DNA of 64,000 nt from positions 175,894 through 239,893 of the forward strand of contig JBDVJO010000001.1 in assembly GCA_039939375.1 (NCBI GenBank). Direction: 5' to 3'. The notes beneath the pieces are model-generated. The model ran no database searches, was not told the DNA's origin, and saw only the letters and a program-made list of their open reading frames with translations. This document shows, piece by piece, positions 16,999 to 26,449 of the stretch (its first letter is position 1; each line of letters opens with the position of its first letter). This DNA comes from Paracrocinitomix sp039939375 (GTDB taxonomy: Bacteria; Bacteroidota; Bacteroidia; Flavobacteriales_D; Crocinitomicaceae). The position numbers were made by a program, and so were the translations under genes.

Positions 16999-18420
16999 AT
17001 GAAAGAAAGTTTAAGTGTGTTAGTGGTTGAAGATGGTAAAAGTGATTTTTTATTTCTAAAAAAGCATCTTGAAAATTTAGATTCATGGGATGTTTCTGTG
17101 GAAAGAGCAGTAACATTTGAGGAAGCTCAATCCACTTTAGGAAGGATAGAAATTGATATCTGTTTTATTGATTATCATCTAAATAATGAAGTTGCAGAAG
17201 ATTTCTTAGTCAAAATTCAAGTACTCCGAGATTATGTTCCAATGATATTAATTAGTGGATTACCTTCAGAAAAATTGAGAAATCTTGCCATTGAAAACGA
17301 GGTGGATGACTTTATAAGTAAGGAAGATGTCTCGTATACTTTGTTGACACGTATTATTAGATATTGTGTCGCGAACAATCGCGCAAAATTAAAAGCGAAA
17401 GTTCAAGAACAGAAATATCTAAATCTTTTTAACAACAGTTTAGAAGCTATATTCACGGCAGATGATGATTTTCAAATTATCAGAGCGAATCAAGCTTTTA
17501 AAGAACTTTTTAAAGTTGACGGCAGTACAGAAATTGATTTTAGAGATTTTTTTCAAGGAAAAGATTTAAGACAATTTTTTTCAACTCTTTCTATCGGTGA
17601 AAATAGAAATAGTAATAGAACCAAGTTGTATAACCTTCAAGGCGAAGAGTTAGAGGTATATGTTACAATAACCAGAATTCATAATGAAAGTGAAAAGGCT
17701 GCTTATCAAGTGGTGATTCATGATATTACCGAGTTTGAAAAGATTCAGCAGAAGCTGCATGAAGTGGATAAATCAAACTTAATCAGAAGAATGGCAAGAA
17801 TAATAGGGCATGAGGTTAGAAATCCGTTAACGAATATACTTTTGGCAACCGAAGAAATGAAAGATGATTATTCAGATAATGAAGATGCTCTACTTATGCT
17901 CGGAATGATCGAAAGAAACTCAAAAAGAATTTCATCCTTAATTGACAGCTTCTTAAAAAATTCGATCAATTCTGAATTAGATAAAAAAGACTGTGTCTTA
18001 GAAGATGTATTGCAAGATTCTTTTGCAAATTGCTTGGATAGAATTAAGTTGCAACAAGTCGATTATACATTAGATGGCTTTGATTCTAGAACTGAAATGT
18101 CCTTAGATGTAGAAAAAATTAAGATTGTTTTTACAAACATCATTATAAATGCAACAGAGGCTTTAAGTGCGCAGGCAAATCCAAATCTTAGGATAAGCTT
18201 ATTAAAAGAAAATGACAAGTCCATTGTAGAAATTTCAGATAATGGATGCGGTATGACAGAAGAAGTTAGAGCGAACTTGTTCTCACCTTTTTATAGCAGT
18301 AAACAAGGTGGACTAGGTTTAGGGATGTCTAATTCTAAAAAAATACTAGATGAACATGGTGCTTCGGTAAAAGTTGAATCTTCAGAAAATCAAGGAACAA
18401 CCTTCAGAATCACTTTTTAA
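16999..18420 (+). CDS. Receiver-PAS-histidine kinase
   Basis: 473 residues with the receiver at the front: REC (~1-125; E11-D12, phospho-acceptor D58 in CFIDYHL, FISKED near the end), PAS (~140-255, SLEAIFTADDDFQIIRANQAF), HisKA with H271 in IGHEVRNPLTN, and HATPase (N-box NATEAL, G1 DNGCGM, G2 GGLGLGMS). There is no membrane helix or signal peptide, so it senses in the cytoplasm or receives phosphate through its own receiver. It is divergent from the operon encoding an NtrC-type activator and a lone receiver, which makes those its likely partners. The kinase lacks a C-terminal receiver or HPt domain, so a relay would have to use the lone receiver. The pairing is inference from position. Confidence 0.92.
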   Translation: MKESLSVLVVEDGKSDFLFLKKHLENLDSWDVSVERAVTFEEAQSTLGRIEIDICFIDYHLNNEVAEDFLVKIQVLRDYVPMILISGLPSEKLRNLAIENEVDDFISKEDVSYTLLTRIIRYCVANNRAKLKAKVQEQKYLNLFNNSLEAIFTADDDFQIIRANQAFKELFKVDGSTEIDFRDFFQGKDLRQFFSTLSIGENRNSNRTKLYNLQGEELEVYVTITRIHNESEKAAYQVVIHDITEFEKIQQKLHEVDKSNLIRRMARIIGHEVRNPLTNILLATEEMKDDYSDNEDALLMLGMIERNSKRISSLIDSFLKNSINSELDKKDCVLEDVLQDSFANCLDRIKLQQVDYTLDGFDSRTEMSLDVEKIKIVFTNIIINATEALSAQANPNLRISLLKENDKSIVEISDNGCGMTEEVRANLFSPFYSSKQGGLGLGMSNSKKILDEHGASVKVESSENQGTTFRITF

Positions 18421-18556
18421 CCGTGTAATATTTATACACAAAGTGTTGCTCTAATTCCCCATTTTCGTCAAGTGTTAATGTTTAATTATCTAGCTTGCAG
18501 TGTTTTATGTTTTAGGCTTGATGTTTTCATTAAGTTAAGTAGAAAACAAAAACATT

Positions 18557-19426
18557 ATGAGAGAAGAATTAAACTTAATATGGGATAAATTAGATAATTG
18601 GTATCAATCACTAATCGTGATGTTACCAAATATATTGCTGGCCTTACTGGTTGGTATTTCAGTTTTCTTTATTTCAAAAGGGGTTAAAATTTTAGTTAAA
18701 AGGTATATTCTTGCTAAATGGGAAAATGAAGAGCTAAAAGCAATATTCTCTAAAACCATACAGTTCGTTGTTATCGTACTCGGTTTTTTATTCGCACTTT
18801 CAATAGTGAATTTAGATAAAACAGTCACCTCAATATTAGCTGGTGTTGGTGTTGTAGGTATCGCCGTAGGTTTCGCATTTCAAGATATTGCTGCCAACTT
18901 TATTTCTGGTCTTTTCATGGCTACTAATAAACCTTTCGCAATTGGAGACATTATAGAAGTGAACGGAATTTCAGGAACAGTGCAAGAATTAAAGCTAAGA
19001 ACTACAACTATTAAAACTTTTCAAGGAAATGATGTCATCATACCAAATACTGAACTCTTTCAAAATGCAGTTACTAATTTTACGTCAACCGCAGAAAGAA
19101 GAATTGATTTAGAAGTAGGTGTTTCTTATAATGATGACCTTGCCCACGCTAAAGAAGTTGCAATAGCAGCAGTAAACAAAGTGGAAACCCTTAAAAAAGA
19201 AAGAGGGGTAGAAGTATTGTTTACCGAGTTTGGCGGATCATCCATCAATTTCGAAGTTAGATTTTGGATAAACAACGGTGAAACTGCTAACCTTTTAAAA
19301 ACTAAAAGTGACGCTATCATGGAAATTAAAACAGCCTTTGATAACGAAGGTATCTCAATACCATTCCCAATTACCACATTGGATTTATCAGAAAGTGAAC
19401 ATATTTTTAAGAATATTTCAGCTTAG
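18557..19426 (+). CDS. MscS family small-conductance mechanosensitive channel
   Basis: 289 residues, close to E. coli MscS (286). Three N-terminal helices (about 20-40, 62-85, 92-118) lead into the pore-lining helix with GVVGIAVGFAFQDIAANFISG, the family signature, then the beta domain (KPFAIGDIIEVNGISGTVQEL) and the C-terminal alpha/beta domain. The channel opens under membrane tension and releases solutes during hypo-osmotic shock. It follows the kinase gene by ~135 bases on the same strand. Its presence next to YtxH, holin-like and AI-2E-type genes fits an osmotic or envelope-stress theme. Confidence 0.95.
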   Translation: MREELNLIWDKLDNWYQSLIVMLPNILLALLVGISVFFISKGVKILVKRYILAKWENEELKAIFSKTIQFVVIVLGFLFALSIVNLDKTVTSILAGVGVVGIAVGFAFQDIAANFISGLFMATNKPFAIGDIIEVNGISGTVQELKLRTTTIKTFQGNDVIIPNTELFQNAVTNFTSTAERRIDLEVGVSYNDDLAHAKEVAIAAVNKVETLKKERGVEVLFTEFGGSSINFEVRFWINNGETANLLKTKSDAIMEIKTAFDNEGISIPFPITTLDLSESEHIFKNISA

Positions 19427-19440
19427 GAATCTAAGACCCA

Positions 19441-19477
19441 AAAAAAAGCTTGAACATATTGTTCAAGCTTTTTTTAT
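19441..19477. terminator. Bidirectional terminator
   Basis: Perfect stem AAAAAAGCTTGAAC / GTTCAAGCTTTTTT with a five-base loop, A-run on the left and T-run on the right. It separates the rightward mscS-type gene from the leftward lepB gene. Confidence 0.92.
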
Positions 19478-19498
19478 TTCGTTTAGTATAAAACTATA

Positions 19499-21220
19499 CT
19501 ATTCAATTAAGTTAAACATTCGGCTCCATCTCATGCCACCAAACATTCCTTTTTGAGGATCAATTGATAACCAAGTAAAAGCAGCATGCCCCACAATATG
19601 GTCTTCAGGAACAAATCCCCAGAACCTTGAATCAGCTGATCCATTTCTGTTGTCACCCATCATCCAATAATAGTCTTGCTCTATTGTATATTGTGTTACT
19701 TTCTTTCCATCTACATAAATACCATCTTCTCTTTCAGATAATTCATGACCTTCATAAGCATGAATAATTCTTCGGTAAATTGGAATTGTTTTTTCGTTCA
19801 ATTCAACTACATCTCCAGCTTTAGGTATTTGAAGTGGTCCAAAGTTATCTTCCGTCCAGTCGTATTGCGGATCGTTGGGGAAGATAGGGAAATAGCTGAG
19901 TAAGTTTTGAGAAGGATTAAAAGGGGTGGTTGCAAGCAATTGATGATAATGCCCTCTAGGTGTTGGGGTATCTCCAAATTGTGCAGTTGGCGATACCCAC
20001 GCAGTTTTACCGTTAACATACAAAGTTTGATCGGAAATTCTGATACTATCACCAGGAAGCGCAACACATCTTTTTATGTAGTTTTCTCTTTTGTCTACAG
20101 GACGAACAAAAAGGTTAGGTCCTAAGCCAGATAATTCAATTCCCCTTTCGATTTCAATTATAGCATTCCCGTATTGATCAAACATTGGTTGTCCAAGTTG
20201 ATTTGACTTCTGATATATTTGTTCAACGTTTGCTTTGACAATTCCTTTTTCACTGATTTGTTTTCTAGCCTTGTCTATATAATATCCTTTTTTGCTTTCA
20301 AATTCAGATCTATTCCATTGAGCTAAATAAAATGCTTCGTCAATTAAAATTTGAGAATAAGTATGTCCTATCAATCCATGAGGCATTCTTGGGTCATTAA
20401 TTGCGGTGTCCCCTTGAGGGAAATTGAAAACAATAACATCATTTCTGTCTACATCTCTTAAACCGGGTAGTCTAGTGTAGGGCACTGTTTGAATTTCAGA
20501 ATATGATTTTACGTTCAAGTACGGAATCATATTATGAAATATTGGAAAGGAGAATGGCGTCATTGGCACTCTCGGTCCATAAGTGATTTTATCTACAAAC
20601 AATTGATCTCCTACCAATAAGGTCTTTTCCATTGAACCTGTTGGAATTTGGTAAGGTTCAAAAACATAGGTTCTAATCACTGACGCTGCAATTAAGGCAA
20701 ATAAAATGGCATCTCCCCATTCTTTAAACATGGACTTTTTACCTGGCTTTCTTTTGAAACCTAATAGAGATAATGGGTAAGCAATTAGGTGTCCCACAAC
20801 TGGTAAAGCAAAAAATAATGCTACGTGATCAGAAGGTGTTCTAGCGTCAACTTGTCTCGCAATATCCCAGTTCGTTGGTTCTGCTACTTTATATTCTTCA
20901 GGGTTTTTCGCAATCTTCCAGAAAATTGGAAAAGGAAATAAAATCCCTAAAACAGTTTCTTTAACGCCAAACTCTCCAAATTTTCTAATGTAAGTAACGT
21001 TTAAGCTTGCCCACATGATGAATTGAACACCAGGGAACAATAAAAAAATCACCCAGTACCAAGGCAATTTACAGGCCTTTAACAATTGAAAATAATTGAC
21101 AAACGGAATAAATCCGTGTATTGGTTTTTTACCTATGTCTTCAAATCGCTTGTTCCACATTCCAAGAATTGGCGTCAAGATGATGATTAAGTATCCAATT
21201 ATTAATCCTAAATATCCCAT
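19499..21220 (-). CDS. lepB: Signal peptidase I, long Bacteroidota form
   Basis: 573 residues, about twice the length of a minimal enzyme. The first ~155 residues add four or so membrane helices. The catalytic part starts with an anchor helix (~170-188), the serine in PTGSMEKTL (S196) and the general-base lysine in YIKRCVALPGDSI (K383). Box E is GDNRNGSADSRFWGFVPEDHIVG. A ~150-residue insert lies between the Ser and Lys boxes, as in many Bacteroidota. The enzyme cuts signal peptides from exported proteins at the outer face of the inner membrane. It lies one base after dapB, an arrangement common in the phylum. Confidence 0.96.
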   Translation of the reverse strand: MGYLGLIIGYLIIILTPILGMWNKRFEDIGKKPIHGFIPFVNYFQLLKACKLPWYWVIFLLFPGVQFIMWASLNVTYIRKFGEFGVKETVLGILFPFPIFWKIAKNPEEYKVAEPTNWDIARQVDARTPSDHVALFFALPVVGHLIAYPLSLLGFKRKPGKKSMFKEWGDAILFALIAASVIRTYVFEPYQIPTGSMEKTLLVGDQLFVDKITYGPRVPMTPFSFPIFHNMIPYLNVKSYSEIQTVPYTRLPGLRDVDRNDVIVFNFPQGDTAINDPRMPHGLIGHTYSQILIDEAFYLAQWNRSEFESKKGYYIDKARKQISEKGIVKANVEQIYQKSNQLGQPMFDQYGNAIIEIERGIELSGLGPNLFVRPVDKRENYIKRCVALPGDSIRISDQTLYVNGKTAWVSPTAQFGDTPTPRGHYHQLLATTPFNPSQNLLSYFPIFPNDPQYDWTEDNFGPLQIPKAGDVVELNEKTIPIYRRIIHAYEGHELSEREDGIYVDGKKVTQYTIEQDYYWMMGDNRNGSADSRFWGFVPEDHIVGHAAFTWLSIDPQKGMFGGMRWSRMFNLIE

Positions 21221-21221
21221 A

Positions 21222-21941
21222 TTAAAATTTTAAAACATCACGCATGGTGAAGGTTCCTTTATTGTCTTTTAAAAATTCGGCAGCCATTACTGCGCCTACT
21301 CCAAACCCCTCTCTGCTATGAGCAATATGATTCAACTCTATTGTGTCAATTGAAGATGACCATTTTACTTCGTGTGTTCCCGGAACGTTAGGTAAACGCT
21401 CTGAAACAATTGAAAGTGTATTTGAATCTGAGATTTCAGATTTTTTAACATTTTCCCATTTATTGTATAATGGATGCTGCTCAATTATTCCTTCGCAAGT
21501 AGTGATTCCTGTTCCGCTTGGAGCATCCAGCTTTTCTGTGTGATGTACTTCTATAACTTCTGCAGTATAATCCGTATACTGGCTCATGATTTTAGCTAGT
21601 CGCTTATTCATCTCAAAGTAAATGTTTACTCCCAAACTAAAGTTGGTAGCATGCAATAATCCACCATTTGTTGACTTACATTTTTTTTCTATTGCTTCCA
21701 GTTCTTCGTACCAGCCAGTGGTTCCTACAACTACCGGAATTTGTTGATCAAGGCAAAAATGAATGTTTTCTATCGCATTTTCCGGTCTAGAAAACTCAAT
21801 GATTACATCCGTATCAGAAAGGTCAAATGATTCTTTGGGAGCGGTTGAAGTTACCCTGGCAGTAATCTCATGTCCCCTGTTTAAAGCAATTTTTTCAATG
21901 ACTTTACCCATTTTACCATATCCGAACAAACCTATTTTCAT
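21222..21941 (-). CDS. dapB: 4-hydroxy-tetrahydrodipicolinate reductase
   Basis: 239 residues. Nucleotide-binding GYGKMGK at 7-13; catalytic motif EVIEVHHTEKLDAPSGT (His-His pair, Lys, and the D-x-PSGT loop); GVGAVMAAEFL near the end. The enzyme reduces 4-hydroxy-tetrahydrodipicolinate with NAD(P)H in the lysine/diaminopimelate pathway, so it supplies the peptidoglycan cross-link amino acid. It is first in the dapB-lepB pair. The ~105 bases to the divergent lipoprotein gene hold a TAGCTTTG -7 box for the other direction. Confidence 0.95.
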   Translation of the reverse strand: MKIGLFGYGKMGKVIEKIALNRGHEITARVTSTAPKESFDLSDTDVIIEFSRPENAIENIHFCLDQQIPVVVGTTGWYEELEAIEKKCKSTNGGLLHATNFSLGVNIYFEMNKRLAKIMSQYTDYTAEVIEVHHTEKLDAPSGTGITTCEGIIEQHPLYNKWENVKKSEISDSNTLSIVSERLPNVPGTHEVKWSSSIDTIELNHIAHSREGFGVGAVMAAEFLKDNKGTFTMRDVLKF

Positions 21942-22047
21942 TCAATTGTTTTTGCGAAAATAACGATTATTTTCTCAGTTGAAAGCAATGAGACAAACAA
22001 GATTGAACGCCTAAATTTGTTAGCTTTGTATTTCATATTTTTTTTCA

Positions 22048-22698
22048 ATGAAAAAGTTCAAATACAATAGCATTTTTTTTAGTCTAATTCTCCTAACAGC
22101 TTGTTCTGGAGCAGATGACCAAAGTGAGCAGATAGAAGGTGATCTTCAAACGGTAGTTAATGAAGGCCTAGATAAATTAGAAGAAGAAAAACCAGATTGG
22201 CAATATGTGCAAGATGGAGATAAGTATGAAATAGAGATTCCTTCTCGAATGGAGTTCATGGAAAGATTGCATCCAGAAGCCGTTATCAAGTACGCTGAGG
22301 TGAGAAAAGATACAGATCGTGTCTACGAAAATTATATTATGATATTGCCTGAGACGCACGAAGAAATAGCATCTTACGAATTAGGATTTGAGTTCACCAC
22401 TCAGAGCTATCATCAACATCACTTAAAAAGTATGGGCTCAGATATGGTGGAATATACCATATTAACTCCCGAATCTAAAGTGGAAGATATTAACGGGTTA
22501 GAGGGAGTAATTTCTGAAATGCAAGGAACCTTAGTCTTGAAAGATTCTAATTTGGTAGACATCTATTATATGATGGGAGTAATTCAAGGTGAGAAAGCCT
22601 TTTATCAAGTGTTGAGTTGGACTGTAGCCGATCAACAAGGATTATATAAACGGGATATGGAACGAATGATTCGTTCTTTTAGAGAAATAAAACAATAA
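22048..22698 (+). CDS. Hypothetical lipoprotein upstream of ettA
   Basis: 216 residues. Lipoprotein signal with lipobox LTAC (C19), an acidic linker (SGADDQSEQIEGD) and an alpha/beta domain of ~160 residues with no cysteine. The part EKAFYQVLSWTVADQQGLYKRDMERMIRSFREI resembles the end of PsbP/MOG1-like or DUF1795-like lipoproteins, a weak likeness from pattern only. ettA starts four bases after the stop, so the genes are co-transcribed. A -7 box TAGCTTTG at 22021-22028 probably drives both; no well-spaced -33 element was found. Confidence 0.65.
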   Translation: MKKFKYNSIFFSLILLTACSGADDQSEQIEGDLQTVVNEGLDKLEEEKPDWQYVQDGDKYEIEIPSRMEFMERLHPEAVIKYAEVRKDTDRVYENYIMILPETHEEIASYELGFEFTTQSYHQHHLKSMGSDMVEYTILTPESKVEDINGLEGVISEMQGTLVLKDSNLVDIYYMMGVIQGEKAFYQVLSWTVADQQGLYKRDMERMIRSFREIKQ

Positions 22699-22702
22699 GA
22701 TT

Positions 22703-24391
22703 ATGTCAGACGATAAGAAAATAATATTCTCAATGGTTGGAGTTTCTAAAACAACTCCGCAGGGAAAACCAATTATTAAAGATATCTACTTGTCATTCTT
22801 TTATGGTGCCAAGATTGGTATCATTGGTATGAATGGTTCAGGTAAATCAACAGTTCTTAAAATTATTGCAGGTTTAGATCAGGCCTATCAAGGGGATGTG
22901 GTCTTTTCAAAAGAACATTCTGTTGGTTATCTGGCTCAAGAACCAATTTTAGATGGAGATAAAACCGTAAAAGAAATTGTTCAAGAGGGTGTTCAAGAGA
23001 CGGTTGATTTGTTGAAGGAATTTGAAGAGATTAATGCTGGTTTCATGGATGAAGCCGTGATGAATGATCCTGACAAAATGAATAAATTAATTGAGCGTCA
23101 AGGCGAAGTTCAAGATAAAATTGACCAGTTAGATGCTTGGGATTTAGACAGCAAACTTGAACGAGCAATGGATGCGTTAAGATGTCCACCAGAAGAACAA
23201 AAAATAGATACCCTTTCTGGAGGAGAAAAAAGAAGAGTGGCGCTTTGTAGATTGTTATTACAAAATCCAGACATCTTATTGTTAGATGAGCCTACCAACC
23301 ACCTTGATGCAGAATCAGTATTGTGGTTAGAGCAGTATTTACAGCACTACCCAGGAACCGTAATTGCAATTACCCACGACCGTTACTTCTTAGATAATGT
23401 AGCTGGATGGATATTAGAGTTAGACAGAGGTCAAGGAATTCCTTGGCAAGGAAACTACTCTTCTTGGCTAGATCAGAAAACGAAGCGCATGGCACAAGAA
23501 GAGAAAAGTGCAAGCAAAAGAAGAAAAATGTTGGAGCGTGAGTTGGATTGGGTAAGAATGAATCCGAAAGGAAGGCATGCAAAAAATAAAGCACGTTTAA
23601 ATAACTATGACAAGTTAATGGCGGAAGAGTCGGCTTCTAAAGAAGCAACACTTGAACTGCCAATTCCGAATGGACCGAGACTAGGTAATAATGTTATTGA
23701 AGCAAACGGAGTAGCGAAAGGCTTTGATCAAAAATTGTTGTATGATGATTTGAACTTTTCTTTACCACCTAACGGTATTGTTGGAGTTATTGGACCAAAC
23801 GGAGCAGGAAAAACAACCATCTTCAAAATGATAATGGGTGAAATTCAACCCGATAAAGGAGATTTCAAAGTAGGAGAGACAGTAGAGATAGGGTACGTAG
23901 ATCAAGACCATAAAGAGATGGATCCTGAAAAAACCATTTTTGAAGTGGTGACTGGCGGAACAGAGTTTATTGAGTTAGGCAACCAAAAAATAAATTCAAG
24001 AGCTTATTTAAGTCGATTTAATTTTAATGGATCAGACCAAAATAAAAAAGTTGGCGTGTTATCAGGTGGGGAAAGAAACAGGTTACATCTTGCTATGACA
24101 CTAAAAACGGAGGCAAATGTTTTATTATTAGATGAGCCGACCAATGATTTAGATGTAAATACAATCAGATCATTAGAAGAAGGAATTGAGAGTTTTGCTG
24201 GATGTGTTGTGGTAATTTCACACGATAGATGGTTCTTAGATAGAATATGTACGCATATTTTGGCCTTTGAAAATGATTCTTCGGTTTATTGGTTTGAAGG
24301 AACTTTTTCTGAATACGAAGAGAATAAAATAAAAAGACTAGGTGATGAAGGCCCGAAAAGAGTGAGGTTTAAAAAATTAATCGTTGATTAA
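22703..24391 (+). CDS. ettA: Energy-dependent translational throttle protein EttA (ABC-F ATPase)
   Basis: 562 residues, typical for EttA. Two ABC cassettes: first with GMNGSGKST, LSGGEKRRVALCRLL and LLLDEPTNHLD, second with GPNGAGKTT, LSGGERNRLHLAM and LLLDEPTNDLD. The linker between them is charged (KRRKMLERELDWVRMNPKGRHAKNKAR), a mark of EttA. There are no membrane helices. ABC-F proteins bind the ribosomal E-site; EttA gates the first peptide bond according to ATP/ADP level. It is co-transcribed with the lipoprotein before it. Confidence 0.95.
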   Translation: MSDDKKIIFSMVGVSKTTPQGKPIIKDIYLSFFYGAKIGIIGMNGSGKSTVLKIIAGLDQAYQGDVVFSKEHSVGYLAQEPILDGDKTVKEIVQEGVQETVDLLKEFEEINAGFMDEAVMNDPDKMNKLIERQGEVQDKIDQLDAWDLDSKLERAMDALRCPPEEQKIDTLSGGEKRRVALCRLLLQNPDILLLDEPTNHLDAESVLWLEQYLQHYPGTVIAITHDRYFLDNVAGWILELDRGQGIPWQGNYSSWLDQKTKRMAQEEKSASKRRKMLERELDWVRMNPKGRHAKNKARLNNYDKLMAEESASKEATLELPIPNGPRLGNNVIEANGVAKGFDQKLLYDDLNFSLPPNGIVGVIGPNGAGKTTIFKMIMGEIQPDKGDFKVGETVEIGYVDQDHKEMDPEKTIFEVVTGGTEFIELGNQKINSRAYLSRFNFNGSDQNKKVGVLSGGERNRLHLAMTLKTEANVLLLDEPTNDLDVNTIRSLEEGIESFAGCVVVISHDRWFLDRICTHILAFENDSSVYWFEGTFSEYEENKIKRLGDEGPKRVRFKKLIVD

Positions 24392-24480
24392 AAAGATAAT
24401 TTACCAACCTTTTTTGAGCATTGGGCGTTTATCCAACTGATTATTAACCCGGCTATAGTTAAAACTCAATCGTTAAAAAA

Positions 24481-24511
24481 TTTGGAAAATTGGGTTATAG
24501 CCATATATTTG
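24481..24511 (+). promoter_or_regulatory. Strong Bacteroidota promoter of the lipoprotein/barrel pair
   Basis: TTTG at 24481-24484 and TATATTTG at 24504-24511 match the -33 and -7 (TAnnTTTG) elements of the Bacteroidota primary sigma factor exactly, with a 19-base spacer. The predicted start is near 24518, about 16 bases before the ATG. Confidence 0.75.
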
Positions 24512-24533
24512 CTGAAAATTAATTTAAATTGTT

Positions 24534-25496
24534 ATGAAAAGAAAAATGTTTTCGATTATGGCGATCGCTGCTGTTGCATTGACGTCATGTAAAAAAGATG
24601 AGCCTGCTACTTCTGAGTTAGGAGAGGCTACTATTAGTGGTAATGTTTGGGCTGACCTTGACCAAACAAATGATACTGAAAATGGAGTTTACGTTCAATC
24701 ATTAAACCCAGAGGGTGTTGTTGGAATGCAAGTTTCAGTTGAGATCAACACACAAAACTTAGCGCAAAACCCAATTGGTGGTTATGACTATGAAATTAAA
24801 ACGTATACTGCAATGACAGATGCATCTGGTAACTATACCCTTACGTTACCTGCAACTGATGACGCGTTTACTGTTACTTTACAATTCCAAGATATCTACA
24901 CTACAAGAACTGTTCTTGGTGAAGATGGAATGACAGGAGTTTCTGAAAATGTTGAAGTTACTTTAGGAAACAGAAACGTAACTATCTATTCAGGTGCAGT
25001 TATCGCTGTTCAGGATGAGGCTTCAGTTTCTGTAACGAATACTTCTGCTATGGAGTATGGAACAGCAACTTTATTCGGTAATGTTTATGCTAACTGGTAT
25101 AACGGAATGAACCCTCCAGCTGGTGGTATTGGTGCTGAAGATTTATGTGATGCTTCTTCTCCATTTTCTGGAAAGTCTATCATGTGGGCTTATTATGACG
25201 GACCTCATGGTGAAAGTGAAGATATCTGGTATTCTGCTCCTATTGCTGCTGATGGATCTTATTCTATTGACATCACAACTGAAGAGTCTGGTGGATCAAC
25301 TGTTGGTATTTACTGGGGAATCTCTGATTTCATTGGAGATAGAGTAAGAATGAATGCTGCATTTACTGCAGATTCAACTTGTTCTGCGGTTTATACAACT
25401 TACGGATTAGATAACTATTCAACTGGTGGATTCTACTCTGGAGAGTTAAGACAATTTGATATCGCTGGTGGATACATTGATGTTACAGAACTTTAA
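24534..25496 (+). CDS. Lipoprotein with two beta-sandwich repeats
   Basis: 320 residues. Lipoprotein signal with lipobox LTSC (C19) and KKDEPATSE linker. Two related units follow: one opens ATISGNVWADLDQTND and continues through TAMTDASGNYTLTLPA, the other opens ATLFGNVYANWYNG and has APIAADGSYSIDI. This is the build of carboxypeptidase-regulatory-like or SdrD B-type surface beta-sandwiches. It is expressed from a near-consensus promoter and followed by an outer-membrane barrel gene 51 bases on, so the two products may act as a surface pair. Function unknown. Between the genes lies a short dyad (AATCGT ... ACGATT). Confidence 0.7.
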   Translation: MKRKMFSIMAIAAVALTSCKKDEPATSELGEATISGNVWADLDQTNDTENGVYVQSLNPEGVVGMQVSVEINTQNLAQNPIGGYDYEIKTYTAMTDASGNYTLTLPATDDAFTVTLQFQDIYTTRTVLGEDGMTGVSENVEVTLGNRNVTIYSGAVIAVQDEASVSVTNTSAMEYGTATLFGNVYANWYNGMNPPAGGIGAEDLCDASSPFSGKSIMWAYYDGPHGESEDIWYSAPIAADGSYSIDITTEESGGSTVGIYWGISDFIGDRVRMNAAFTADSTCSAVYTTYGLDNYSTGGFYSGELRQFDIAGGYIDVTEL

Positions 25497-25547
25497 TCGT
25501 TAATAATTTACGATTTACAAGAATTATAAATTAAAACGATTTTAAAG

Positions 25548-26426
25548 ATGAAAAAAATAGTAATGATTGCTTTAGGGCTTTGCGTTGCAGCATCTGTTAA
25601 TGCGCAAAGTAACGAGCAAATTCAAAATAAAAATGGCAAAGACATCATGCCAGTAAAAGGCGAGTGGGCCGTTGGTGTCGGAGTTTCAATGTCAGCTGTT
25701 ACAGGTTGGGTAGGTTCAATGTTTGGTTATACTGGTTATAACAACGTTTCTCAAACGTACATTAACAACCCTGCTTTTGGAGCTACAAGTTCAATTTTTG
25801 GAAAATACATGGTTTCTGATAACAATGCTATCAGAATGTCAATTTCTAATGGTGGAACTGACTTCACAAACAACTTCCAAACTTATGATGACAGAGCAAA
25901 TGATCCTGATTCAGTAGTTACTGATACATACAGATCTAACAGTTCTGCAACTTACGTTTCTGCAGGTTGGGAATGGAGAAGAGGAAAGTCTAGATTAAGA
26001 GGTGTTTATGGTGCTGAGGCAATCATGTCTTGGACAAATCAACACAACCATTACAGCTATGGTAATGCTCTTTCTGCTTCAAATCCTACACCAACTGCAA
26101 ATATTGGATACTGGAACAACGATTACGGTCGTATCACTGAAGAAAGATTCGGTGCTACTTTCGGAGCAGGTGTTAGAGGATTCGTTGGAGTTGAGTATTT
26201 CATTGCACCAAAAATCTGTATCGGAACTGAGTTCGGATGGAGAGCAATGTTAAGCCAAACTGGTAAATCTAAATATTCTTATGAAGAGTATGATGCATTT
26301 ATCGAGAACGAAGACGGTTCTTTCGGAGCTATCAGAACTGAGACTATCGAGACTTTAGGGTCTAGAACTTTGTCTACAAGTTTAGATAACTTCAACACAC
26401 AATTGTATTTCCACTTCTACTTCTAG
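25548..26426 (+). CDS. Outer-membrane beta-barrel protein
   Basis: 292 residues. Signal peptide (MKKIVMIALGLCVAASVNAQ), then alternating strands rich in Gly, Tyr and Phe: WAVGVGVSMSAVTGWV, IRMSISNGGTDF, ATYVSAGWEWRRGKSRLRGVYGAEAIM, FGAGVRGFVGVEYFI. The end TQLYFHFYF is the terminal aromatic strand that the BAM machine recognises. About 10-12 strands are expected. It closes the transcript that starts at the lipoprotein gene and is followed by a strong terminator. Its role is unknown; no transporter or enzyme signature was seen. Confidence 0.78.
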   Translation: MKKIVMIALGLCVAASVNAQSNEQIQNKNGKDIMPVKGEWAVGVGVSMSAVTGWVGSMFGYTGYNNVSQTYINNPAFGATSSIFGKYMVSDNNAIRMSISNGGTDFTNNFQTYDDRANDPDSVVTDTYRSNSSATYVSAGWEWRRGKSRLRGVYGAEAIMSWTNQHNHYSYGNALSASNPTPTANIGYWNNDYGRITEERFGATFGAGVRGFVGVEYFIAPKICIGTEFGWRAMLSQTGKSKYSYEEYDAFIENEDGSFGAIRTETIETLGSRTLSTSLDNFNTQLYFHFYF

Positions 26427-26449
26427 TAGATAGAAAATATAAAAGATTA

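Noticed and set aside
18421..18556. Sigma-54 promoter before mscS suggested by AGCTTGCAG
   Set aside because: There is a TTGCA but no GG at the required distance upstream.
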